From Anisodus tanguticus (Eukaryota; Streptophyta; Magnoliopsida; Solanales; Solanaceae), in the NCBI GenBank assembly GCA_034509755.1, contig CM067546.1, forward strand, positions 30,433,876-30,497,875: a stretch of 64,000 nucleotides of DNA. Reading direction: 5' to 3'. Below are positions 1 to 11,129 of this stretch, in pieces. Below the pieces are notes generated by a model that ran no database searches, was not told where the DNA came from, and saw only the letters and a list, made by a program, of their open reading frames with translations. Each line of letters opens with the position of its first letter. Position 1 is the stretch's first letter. The translations under genes were made by a program, and so were the position numbers.

Positions 1-2
1 TA

Positions 3-155
3 ACGATCACTGATGAACTTCCAAAATACTTTAGGATTCCGATCCCGGCGGCCGGTCTGATGACCAAGATTCAACTGGGTTTTCCGCCGGAGAGGCGCGA
101 CAATGATGTAGAAGCTGAGAATATTGAGTGGTTCTATAATACTTCTATTCTTTAA
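3..155 (+). CDS. 3' terminal exon of an unrecognised gene (partial)
   Basis: Reading from position 3 there are 50 uninterrupted codons followed by TAA at 153-155. The composition looks coding: it is GC-richer than the flanks, rich in Pro, Arg, Glu and Asp, and contains a Phe-Pro-Pro-Glu-Arg-Arg stretch and a Trp-Phe-Tyr near the end. Sequence after the stop turns AT-rich at once. No family is recognised and the remainder lies outside the window, so no function is assigned. It could be the last exon of a gene, or the end of a single-exon gene. It is not a piece of the LINE that starts further right. Confidence 0.4.
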   Translation, partial: TITDELPKYFRIPIPAAGLMTKIQLGFPPERRDNDVEAENIEWFYNTSIL

Positions 156-789
156 TATAAACTACAATATTCGTTGCGTAAAAGCATCTGTTAATTAGGG
201 AAATTACCATTTCCTTGTCATTTTGTCAAATGGAAATTCCGAGCGGGCAACGTAATTTGGACATATTATTATTTTTCATTGTTAAACCCTCGGAACTTGG
301 CTATTTTTATTCGGTGCACATCTAAACTTTATATTAACTTAATTACCTCACTCAACTTGATAATATGATATGCACAACCCCTCTACGTTGACAACTCAGG
401 AAAATGTGACACACGCGCTGTCAAAATGAATTATTTTGATATTTCTTTGTTTATGTAACGAGACCAACTACAGTGCGAACTTTTCTCGATCTCTTTTTAG
501 CTTGCAAGTAGTTAAAGTAACAGTAGTAATAGAAGGAACTTGTAATGGGCAAAATAATCGAGATAATTCAAGACTTCAAGTATTCAAATCATATCGAACG
601 GCGAGAAATTGTCGGTATCTCGTCGTCGTCGGAAAATAGATCTCTGTCTCACACTTTTTCCTAACTTCAGCTCTTTCTTCCTATTTCCGTTACTGGAGTT
701 AGGACTGCTATTTAGCCTTTTCCGGTGGTCTCTCTCTCTCCTTTTTTTTTGCAGGTATCACTAGATCTGTGACGTAGTCTGGCAGCGAA
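156..789. other. intergenic / undetermined 5' flank of LINE copy 1
   Basis: No gene is seen. The last 150 bases (about 640-790) are pyrimidine-rich and may be the outer 5' leader of the LINE that follows, but the boundary could not be set because no target-site duplication was found. Confidence 0.35.
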
Positions 790-3700
790 TAGTTATTTCC
801 GGTAGGAAATATTGATTTTAGGAAGTGAACAGTGTTTTCCGATGCGTGAACAATAATTTTCGGCGTGTGAACAGGTTTTATCAGTCTAGAGTTGGTACCT
901 CCAGTTGTCTGTACTCAATATTTGTTCTTATCCGTGTTGCGTTTTATTGAATCTAGACTTTACATTCTTGCATGTATTCTTGTTGCCCTTTGTTTTATCA
1001 TTCGGATCTGTAGTAGTCTGACTTACCTCTAGATTCTTGCTAATTTGTGCTCTAGTATTGCTTTCCGTATGTGTTAGCGTTAAACTTGGATTAGTATTCT
1101 TTGTGTTTTTGCTCTAGTGACTTTGGTGAATTATGGTAGACTAGGGTCATGTTCTCGATCGGGGACGAGGGCAATGAGTAGGGGGTAAGTGGGGTAAATG
1201 AGATGCTAGGCTGAGAATATGGTCTTGAAATATTGAGACTTTAACGGGGAAGGCCATAGAGCTAGTTAAGATTCTTAAGAAGAGGAAGATTAATATAATA
1301 TGTTTCCAAGAGACCAAATGGTTAGGACCTAAGGCTAAAGATGTTGGCGGGTATAAGTTATGGTTCTCGGGTAGATCGAAGTATAGGAATAGGGTAGGCA
1401 TTTTGGTAGCCAGTGAACTAAGAGATCAGGTGGTAGAGGTGAGGAGGGTCAATGACAGGATGATGGAGATTAAGTTGGTAGTTTGAGGGTTCACTATGAA
1501 TATTATTAGTGCTTATGCGCCACAAACATGCTTGAACGAGGAGAAGAAGAGACGTTTTTTTCTAGGATTTAGACGAAATGGTGGGAGGTATACCACCCAC
1601 TGAGAAGTTATTTGTAGGAGTGGATTTTAATGGACATATTAGGTCATTTCCATGGGGGTTATGGCGACGTGCATGGAGGATTTGGACTCGGGGTCAAGAA
1701 TGGGGGAGGCGTCTCACTTTTGGAGTTCGCTAGAGCTTGTGGGATGGTGATAGCCAATTCTAGATTCCTGAAGAAGGAGGAACACTTGGTGACTTTTTGT
1801 AGTTCGATGGCTAAGACTCAGATAGACTTTTTGCTCTTTATGAAGGTTGACAAAGGTCTTTGTAAAGACTGTAAGGTTATTAATTACGAAGGAGGATCTT
1901 ACAATTCGACATAAGCTTTTGGTGATGGATTTAGATATAAAGTTGCAGAAGAAGAACAAGGTTGTGGATGACAGGTTAAGAATCAAATGAGCGAGTTTGA
2001 CCATGGCTAGTGCAAATGATATGAGGGAGACGTTGATGGCCAAGGGGGCTTGGGGGAGTAGTGGGGATGCGACCGGTATGTGGGACGGGACGGCCAGTTG
2101 CATTCGTGAGGTATCCAGAGAAGTGCTAGGAGTCTCGCGGTGTTATCGTGGTAGACATCGAGGGGATCGGTGGTGGAATGGTAAAGTTCAAGAGAAGGTG
2201 GGAGCGAAGAAAACGGCGTATGTGAAATTAGTAGAAAGCAGAGATGAGGTGGACAAGTGGACAAATAGGGAACCGTATAAGATGGCGAGGAAAGAGGCAA
2301 AGCTAGCGGTTACAACGGCGAAAACGACGTCTTTCGAATGCATGTATGTAGAATTAGAGGAGAAAGGTGGGGATAAGAAGTTTTACAGGCTAGCTAAGAC
2401 AAGGGAGAGAAAGGCCCATGACTTGGATCAAGTGAGGTGCATCAAGGACGAGGACGATAAAGTACTGGTGGAGGAAGCGCATATTAGGCGGAGGTGGCAG
2501 TCTTACTTCCACAAACTCTTGAAGAAAAAAGGAGATGGAGATATTGTGTTGGGAGATCTGGAGCATTCTGGTAGGCACTGGGATTTTGGGTATTGTAGAA
2601 GCATTAAGGTTGATGAGGTTAATGGTGTTATTCACAGGATGCACAGGGGATGAGCGACCGGGCTTGATGAGATCGCAGTTGAATTTTGGAAGAGCGCATG
2701 CAGGATGGTTTGGAGTGGCTGACTGAGTTGTTTAATGTCATTTTTAAGACAATGTCCGAATAATGGAGGTAAAGTACAATGATTCCATTGTACAAAAATA
2801 AAAGTGATATCCAGAGTTGCAATAACTATAAGGGTATCAAGATGCTTAGTCACACTATGAAAGTTTGGGAAAGAGTCGTGGAGATGAGGGTGAGGAAAGA
2901 CATGTCTATTTCCGAGAACCAATTTGGATTCATGCCGGGGCATTCGGCTACCGAAGTCATTCATCTTATTAGGAGGTTGGTGGAGCAGTATAGAGAGAGG
3001 AAGAAAGACTTACATATGATTTTCATCGACCTCGAGAAAGCATATGACAAAGTTCTTAGGAGGTTCTATGGAGATGTTTGGAAGTTAGAGGTGTACATGT
3101 GGCGTACACTAGAGTGATCAAGGATATGTATGATGGAGCCAAGACTAAAGTACGGACAGTAGGAGGAGACTTGGAGCACTTCCCAGTAATGATGGGGCTG
3201 CACCAGGGATCAGCTTTTAGCTCATTCCTATTTGCCTTGGTGATGGACGGACTGACGCGACAAATCCAAGGGGAGGTACCATGGTGTATGTTATTTGCAT
3301 ACGACATAGTCCTGATTGATGAGACTCGCAGCGGAGTGAACGCCAAACTGGAGGTTTGGAGACAGACTCTGTAGTCTAAAGGGTTCAGGTTGAGTAGGAC
3401 CAAGACAAAATATTTGAAGTGCAAGTTCAGCAACGGGAGCGACCCTGAGACAGACGTGGAATTAAGGCTTGGTACTCAGGTCATTCCAAAGAAAGGAAGC
3501 TTCAAGTACCTAGGGTCTATTATCCAAGGGAATATAGAGATTGATGACGATGTCATACATCGTATTAGGGCAGGGTGGATGAAATGGAGGCTCACATTTG
3601 GAGTCTTGTACGACAAAAATGTTCCACCAAAACTTAAATGCAAGTTCTATAGGGTGGTGGTTAGACCGACTATGTTGTATAAGGCGGAGTGTTGGCTAGT

Positions 3701-4478
3701 CAATACTTCGCACATACAAAAGATGAAAGTTGCGGAGATGAGGATGTTGAGATGGATGTGTGGGCATACAAGGAGAGATATGATTAGAAATGATGATATC
3801 CGGGAGAAAGTGGGAGTGGCCTCGGTGGATGATAAGATGAGGGAAGAGAGGTTGAGATGGTTCATGCATGTGCAGATGCGAGACATAGATGCCCAAGTAC
3901 GGAAGTGTGAGCGGTTGGCTATGGACGGGTTCAAAAGGGGTAGAGGTAGGTCAAAGATTAGACGGGATATGACGCAGGTGCAACTTACTGAGGACATGAC
4001 CTTAGATATGGGGTTGTGGTGGACATTGATTACGGTAGAAGAGTAGTATGTACTCGAGCGTAATCCTACTTATGCTTACAAATTGAAAGTTGTAGTGTTA
4101 TTATTGTAGGCTCGATTAGCCTATCACACTTATAGGCACATTGTTGCTTTATAATCCACTGTAGTTTGATTTCTGCTGCTATGTGTTATTTAGTGTATTT
4201 TGTTTAGCTTATTTAGTTGTGTTAGCTACCGCTCCATTTTGTTCGAATGCACTTTATACTGCTTTAGTTCTTATTTGAGTCTGACAGTTTCTCTTACTTT
4301 ACTCTTGCTTTATTTTGATTGCATTGCTTGTGATTATGCTTTGTCTTTAGCCGATGGTCTCCCGGAAATAGCCACTCTACCCACCAAGGTGGAGGTAAGG
4401 TCTGTGTACACTCTACCCTCCCCAGACCCCACGATGTGGGATTTCACTGGGTATATTATTGTTGTCGTTGTATGTGGT
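790..4478 (+). mobile_element. RTE-clade LINE, copy 1, near full length, decayed
   Basis: This non-LTR retrotransposon runs in plus orientation. Its leader (about 820-900, with repeated gtgaaca motifs and a gttggtacctcc block) matches the leader of copy 3 on the other strand. It then carries endonuclease, reverse transcriptase and C-terminal regions, and ends in the Solanaceae LINE/SINE tail: the agaccccac motif near 4424, a tttcactgggta motif and a TTG-rich end at about 4450-4478. The 5' end is approximate and no target-site duplication was found. It lies tail-to-tail with a minus-strand fragment (copy 4) that starts about 8 bases further on. Confidence 0.85.
1140..4046 (+). pseudogene. LINE polyprotein (endonuclease-RT), copy 1, broken
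   Basis: The single polyprotein of an RTE LINE is broken into several open pieces. An N-terminal AP-endonuclease part (about 1190-1914) has many stops. A linker follows (1997-2653). The RT fingers/palm (2779-3117) contain the FIDLEKAYDKV motif A. RT motif B, LHQGSAFS, and a motif C piece lie at 3078-3374, and the C-terminal part, with the WMCGHTRRD region, at 3390-4046. The catalytic motif C reads FAYDD-like FAYD instead of the FADD seen in copies 2 and 3, so one catalytic Asp is lost. Frameshifts and stops separate all pieces, so no enzyme is expected. Confidence 0.85.
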
Positions 4479-4485
4479 ATTTTTT

Positions 4486-5295
4486 AACAAAACAACATAT
4501 CCAGTATAATCCCACAAGTGGGGTCTGGAGAGGGTAGAGTGTACGCAAATCTTACCCCTACCCTACCTTGACAGGTATGGAGGTTGTTTCCGAGATACCC
4601 TTAGCTCAAGAGAAAACACAACAAAAGGTCAGAAAATAAATGACTGAAGTAAAGCAACAATGCCAAAATACTACTGTATAAATAAGCATTATGAAAAATT
4701 AACATACGATGATTGAGGTACAAGAAATAATGGATTGTAGCAAAACACAAAGAACAAGAAACTACAAAAATAAAGGAAGGTACACGAGACAATGTCCTGC
4801 TACCTACTAGCTCTCTACCCTAGTCTGCGTCCTCCACAATCTCCTATCTAAGGTCATGTCCTCGGTAAGCTGTAACTACGCCATATCTTGTCTAATCACT
4901 TCCCCAACACTTCTTCAACCTACCACTACCTCTTATGAAATCATCTGCAGCTAATCTCTCACACCTCCACGTGCATCTCGTTTGAACATACCCGAACCAT
5001 CTTACCCTTGCTTCTCGCATCTTGTCTTCCACAGAGGTTACTCCTACTTTGTCCCAAATTACTTCATTTATAATCCTGTCTTTCCTAGTATGTCCATACA
5101 TCCATCTCAACATCCTCATTTCCGCAACCTTCATCTTATGGACGTAAGATTTCTTGACTGACCAACACTTCGCCCCATACAACATAGTTGGTCTAACTAT
5201 CACTATGTAGAACTTACCTTTATACTTTGATGACACCTTCTCCGAAGGCGAGATTTCATTTCATCCATCCTGTCCCAATACGGTGCGTGACCGTA
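4486..5295 (-). mobile_element. RTE LINE fragment, copy 4, 5'-truncated
   Basis: This minus-strand fragment covers only the 3' part of the same LINE family: the RT C-terminal region at 4892-5236 (WMYGHTRKD region, with a VRPTMLYGAKCW motif), the 3' untranslated part, and the tail with the gtggggtctgg complement at 4515-4530. Similarity to copy 3 stops near 5295, typical of 5' truncation by incomplete reverse transcription. Its tail abuts the tail of copy 1. A weak candidate duplication (gtatttt near 4477 and near 5292) is too short to rely on. Confidence 0.8.
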
Positions 5296-7698
5296 TTTTA
5301 CCTTTTTAGTTCACTAATTATGTAAATCACCTTTTTCGAGCCAAATCTGAAAAAAATAAATTGAATTAACAATATTTTGACTATAAATATTTTATTTGAC
5401 TAAAGATAGTGATATTCTAATAAAGTTATTTTTATATATTTGGCTAGAAAAAGAAAAAATACATAATTAGAACAAATAATCATTTCATCTAAAAAAAGAT
5501 TAAATAAAATCTCAACCAAATATTTTACTAATTTGAACTGAAAAAAATATAATGCACAGTTGAAATAAATAGTCATGCATAAAAATAAAGATACATTTTT
5601 TTAGAAAGTACACCGTCTAAACTTCATTACTTTGGCTAAACCTTCTTTTTATTTGGCTAACACAAATAGAGTTTCAACTAAGTTTTATAAATTTGAATTT
5701 AAAAAAAGAAAAGAAAACACATAGTTGAATAATAATCATTGTATCTAAAAGAAAAAAACACAATTGGGATAAAATATGCAATTGTATATTAAAAATGAAA
5801 GAGAATTACATTTGAAACAAATAAATCATTATTTTGATTATGTGGCAATTAATAGTTGAAAAATATCCACTTGGAGGCTGATTTTTCGATTTTTCTTTCC
5901 TTTCACGCGCCTAAAATACAATGTATTCACGCTCTTTGGCACATCAGCGCCTGGGGGGTCGAGGCTATCATATGACCAAGTTGAAGGGGGTAATTAAGCG
6001 AATGCATAATTTAGGTGTGCACCAAATAAAACATGACAAGTTTAGGAGAAGCCCAAGCCATTCATGATTGGATATTGTGCCAGTTAGGGAACGTTGATGG
6101 CAAATAAACCTAAAACTTATAGGATGATTGAAATAAATTAGGTTAAAGATATTGAACACGAGTTGAGACTCTTGGTAATCCACAAATGAATTGGATTGAA
6201 TTGATAAGAAGGTAAGGTATCGAGACATTAAGATAAATATTGATAAAAGTACAATTTTTTGTTTTGATGTATTGATGTTACATAGATATTTGATATGTAC
6301 AAGTCGTGACCTACTAATAAATAATATGGATAGTCATTCAGACTTGCAACCACTTTCTCTGTCGTGCTCCTAAATATCATTCAAAATTATGCATTGCTTA
6401 TATAAATTGTAGATAACAATTATTTGGAATGACCAGTGTTAAGCCGGCATTATTTAATTTTCACATTATGTGTAAATGGTTATGAACTGAATCTCCTGCC
6501 TGCAAAAACTATATTTGTGGGAAATTTAAACTGGCCATTGCTGACCAAACGATGCTGGTATATCCAAGCTAAATTTTGATGCTAACAGTATCGATAAAAT
6601 TTACTCGATTTTCATTTGACAAATTTATGTATTTTTAGTCATTTTATGCTACTTTATATAAATGACATGTTGTACCATAAAATTTTAAGGTACGGTAGAA
6701 AAAAATAGAAATTTAATACTCACTTGCTTACAAGTTACAAGAAAATCAATCTTATTTTACTATTAAAAAGTCATGTTCTAATAATTAAAATTTCTCCGAG
6801 AGGTCTCAAATTCGACTCTCGAATTTTGATTCACCTTCATCAAGATTAGCTAAGTAAAAGTAGACTTTGGTTTAGTAGTAAAAAGATTGAATACATATAT
6901 CAATAACAATAAGCCATTTTAAGGATTGTTCTTCAGAGATATCCAACCTTTACAAAAATATTTAAAATATAGCCACAGTGATTGACGACAACATTGCTAA
7001 TTCTGAGTTGAAAATTTTAAAAATATAGTGTTTTGAAATTTGAATTTTGAACTCAATGTATAGTTCAAATTCAGTTATGTATCATAAAGTTCAAAGTTGA
7101 TGCCAAAGTTTTATTAAATATTAGATTGTTGTGATCCAATTTCAAATCATTGGAGAAGAATAAAGAAGCAATTAATAGTAATCATTTTGGCATAGTTTTC
7201 TTATTATTTGATGACGAGTACACATTTTGTGTCCGATTTTCAAATTTTGCACTTGAAACTGAATTGAGTACTTCAAACTTGAGGATAATATGTTTTGAAA
7301 TTTGAATTACATAATTGAAGTCAATTGTCGTGGTTCTAACTTAATTTTAGACCATTGGAAAAGATGAAAGAATAAGGAAAATTAAGAAAGAAACATCAGT
7401 AGTTGGTATAATTGAAATTTCACATTTTAAGCATAGGAGTTACCTTTGAGATTGAAGCATTTTATGTGCTTGAATAAATGCCGCATTATTATGTTTTTAA
7501 AAGTAATTTTCTTCTAATTAAATAAAAACACGTTTAATATGAGCTTTAGATATACATCACCATATTCCGAATCAATATTTAAGTGGAGAAAGATAAAATG
7601 TTATGTTTTTTTTACCCAATTTGTGTGAGAGGTGATGACTGGCTTCCACACGGCCTCTAAGCCCCAACCCAAAACCCTCTTGTCCTTGTAAATCATCC
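5296..7698. other. AT-rich intergenic region
   Basis: There is no supported gene. The sequence is strongly AT-rich with degenerate stretches of ttgaatt and tttgaaatttgaa. A short stretch near 6795-6830 (gagaggtctcaaattcgactctcga) resembles the B-box part of tRNA-derived SINEs but is too degraded to call. The promoter and 5'UTR of the gene starting at 7699 should lie at the right end. Confidence 0.5.
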
Positions 7699-10600
7699 AT
7701 GACTATTCCTCTAGAACCTTCCTCAAAGTTGCTCCCTTCCTCAATATCAGAGTTCTCAAACCTCATCACCGTCGTCGTTATTGCCGCCACCGTCGCATTT
7801 TCCTGCAACTATGTATTCACCTCTCTTAATCATCAATCCATACCTTTCTGCGATACCAATCCCGATTTCGATCACTCTCTCTCCGGTTAGTCCATCTTGG
7901 TACATTTGTTGTTTTCTTACAGCTTGTTTGGATGGTTGTTACCTATCCGTCCCAATTTATATGCTGACTTGACACGTAATTTAAGATTGAATCTTGTGAT
8001 CTAAAATAAATTAAAGATATTTTTATAATTATAAATTATCTCGTTAAACGTAAAAATTAAATTTTAAATTTAAATGGTTGCCAAATAATTAAATGTGTCA
8101 TTTTTTTGGGATTGACTTAAAATGAAAGTGTTACATATAAATCTATCTCATATTAGTTGTTCACTTTCTCCTCTTCATAAGTTGTATTTTTACTACCACA
8201 CCATTATCTCTCTCCAATAAATTGGGCTCTTATCAATTCTATCTTGGTTATGTAAATTGACTAGTAATTTAGAGACAAATATTTTTAGTAATGTGGATAA
8301 GTAATATGGGACGAAGTGAGTAGTTTAAATACAATTTTTTTTTTGTTTCTTACTTAAATTTTATTCTATCTTATTGTTAAAAAGTCCCATTTTGTGTAAC
8401 GACGGTTTCGGTGTGATCGCGTCTAGTGGCAAATTCAGGATTTTCACTAAGGGTGTTCGGGAAAGGGAAAAAAAATGTAGTCTCTGGGATTTGAACTTGG
8501 AAGTTCAAGGTGAATTTTGAACCCCTAAACCACTGAACCAACCTCTAGTCTTGTGTTTAGGGTATTCAAAATTTATATATGTACATAAAAAAAGTAAAAA
8601 AATTACCTTATATATAGTGTAATTTCTTGCCGAGGGTGTTCAGGTCCTCGGCTCCTCCTAGATCCGCCCTTGATCGCGTTGTTACCTTATTTTTCTTTTC
8701 TCATTTTGTCTTTACTTATCATCTATCCTATTTTATCCTTTATACCTATCTTTTTATAGTAGCTCTACCTTGTAGCCTACTTTTCTTATAGGTTTATCTT
8801 TCAAATTGCTGATGTGTGACATTATGTAACGACGGAAAACGATATAATCTATTGATACGTTGTATTATGGTCGTTTCCCAATTGTTGCGACATGTTAGGC
8901 TACGAAGCCTGATTTTAACAATTATTTCCTTTGTCCCAATTTATTTGTCAATATTTTATACATGGAATGTCTCAGAGTGCTTCAGATAATATTGTTATTA
9001 CAACTTTTCGATATAGAGTACTTTGACCTTCAACTTCAAGTATTTGAAAGAAAGGGTCTTTTACAAGACAAACTAATACAACTATCACAGATTTCAACCA
9101 TTTGAATTCATCAAAAATCAAAATTTTGAACTTTTCAGTATAAAGTTTGAGATGTCATACTAAATTTTCAATAATTACGTTGTTCTCTTAGGCCATCTGC
9201 TAAATAAGGAATTGTAGTGCTAGAAGAATTCAATTGGTTTGAGACTAAGAAAGGGGGAAGCTTTTGGTAGAACACTATTGCTATCTTTAATTGCCGACTT
9301 CTTTTTGGGATATAAAATCACACTTAATCCTTAAATTGAGGGGCATAATTCATAAAAGTTTAATCAGGGAAAAAACTAATTCCTGGACTGGCTGTTTTTT
9401 CAATTACAGTGGCTCATGACCTGCTCTTGTTTTGAAAAGCTTATTACTCAGAATGATGGGATTGTCTTATGAGCATATTTGATAACCATGGTGACTAATC
9501 CCAGTATTTTATAAGTAATGGCTCAGGTTGTTAGAATATTACCATTGAAGACAATGGAAAAAGCTAAATGGTCAAACGATTCATGTAAAAACCTTTATAT
9601 TTGTCACATTGTAGAGTTGGTCAAACGAGTCATGGCTCATGACAATGGCTTACATAGAGCTTAACATGGTATGCATTCTGCTCTTTTCAATTGTCTTGCA
9701 TTTTTAATTAGGAAATTTTAGGCGCAAAGTTCTGGGGTCGGCTGATTGTTTTCTGTAGGATTGTTTAGATCCTTGTAGATCATATAAGATAGCTCAAGCT
9801 GAGGGTATGCATAACGTGATTGTTTGTCTTTCTTTGCAATTCCTCCTATAAAGCATGATACTTTTGGAATGTGGGCGAGCTGTGTATCTGCTTATCTATC
9901 TGTCAAGTATACCATTATGAAGATTGCAGAATGACCCCAATAATCTAGTAAATTTGTAATACTTATGGGAAACTGCTGTTAACAAGGAGGGTAGAAGAAC
10001 ATTATCAGAGACAAGGAGGGTTAATTAAGCTGCCATAATTTGTTAATAATGGGAGATCAACACATGATCATCTGTTTTCCTCTGTTAGATTCTCCTTTGT
10101 AGAGGAAAGAAGCAGAAGATCACCAGAAACACAGCCTTTCCTTCTCTTTGCACCTTTTCTCCTTCCTCATTTTTTTCTGCTTGTTTAACTATCATCTTAT
10201 CTCCTCCAGTGAAGGAGATTTTGTAGATGACGGTTTGTTGAAGTTTCAATCTTGCATATTACCAGACAGAAACTTAATCAACATATTACTAAGTACTTTC
10301 TGCATCTTAACGAGTCTCAATAATATCTATCCCGCATAGCTGTTGAGAGCATCTATTGGTCTGTTTCTTGTATCCATGTCAGGGTAGCTTGAGAAGGGCA
10401 TACACAGGTTAAATTTATTATTCTGGTTCTAAACGGTAGAACAGCTAGATGTTAGCTTCTTTAGTAATTTTCCGTGGAAAACTGGTAGCAAATTCCTAAT
10501 CAATTATGCAGTTTATTAGTATATGTTATTTTTATGTGTTCTGTTTGCATTTGCTTATTCTTAGAACATCTCAAAAATCGTGTGATCCTCTTCATTTTTT

Positions 10601-11085
10601 AGAGTGGAGCCGTGGAACACTATGTTCTACAGTGCTGGCATCTTAGATAACTTTCAACTTTTTCGATGTTCTTTGATATCAATAGCTGTGTTGGATTTTA
10701 AACCTTATCAGATTTTTTTTAGCTATGTTGGGTTTTAATGATTCCTCTTGGCTTTAGACTTTTGTGAGCCTTGTCCACTTAATGGAGTATGTCAAGAAGG
10801 CAAATTAGAGTGTGCTCATGGCTACCGGAGGCTTGGGAACTTATGTGTTGAAGATTCAAATATAAATGAAGCAGCTAAAAAGCTTGTGAGTGACACCTAT
10901 TTACTTTTTGTTATTAACATTTCAGTGTTGATTAAATTTGGGTTTTGAATGCTTACACAATAATTTAATTATGTATGTGCAGTCAAAGTTAGTAGAACGT
11001 CTTCTGTGTGAAGAATATGCTCAATATTCATGCACTGGCACTGGCACCGGCACTGTTTGGGTGCGTTGCTTTTGAATCTTGTGTA

Positions 11086-11129
<44 letters not shown>

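Noticed and set aside
436..639. 67-codon open frame on the plus strand near the left edge
   Set aside because: It has no recognisable domain, lies in noncoding sequence between the edge gene and LINE copy 1, and its length is within chance for this composition.
4892..5236. Possible independent small gene on the minus strand
   Set aside because: It is the C-terminal RT region of LINE copy 4, matching copies 1, 2, 3 and 5.
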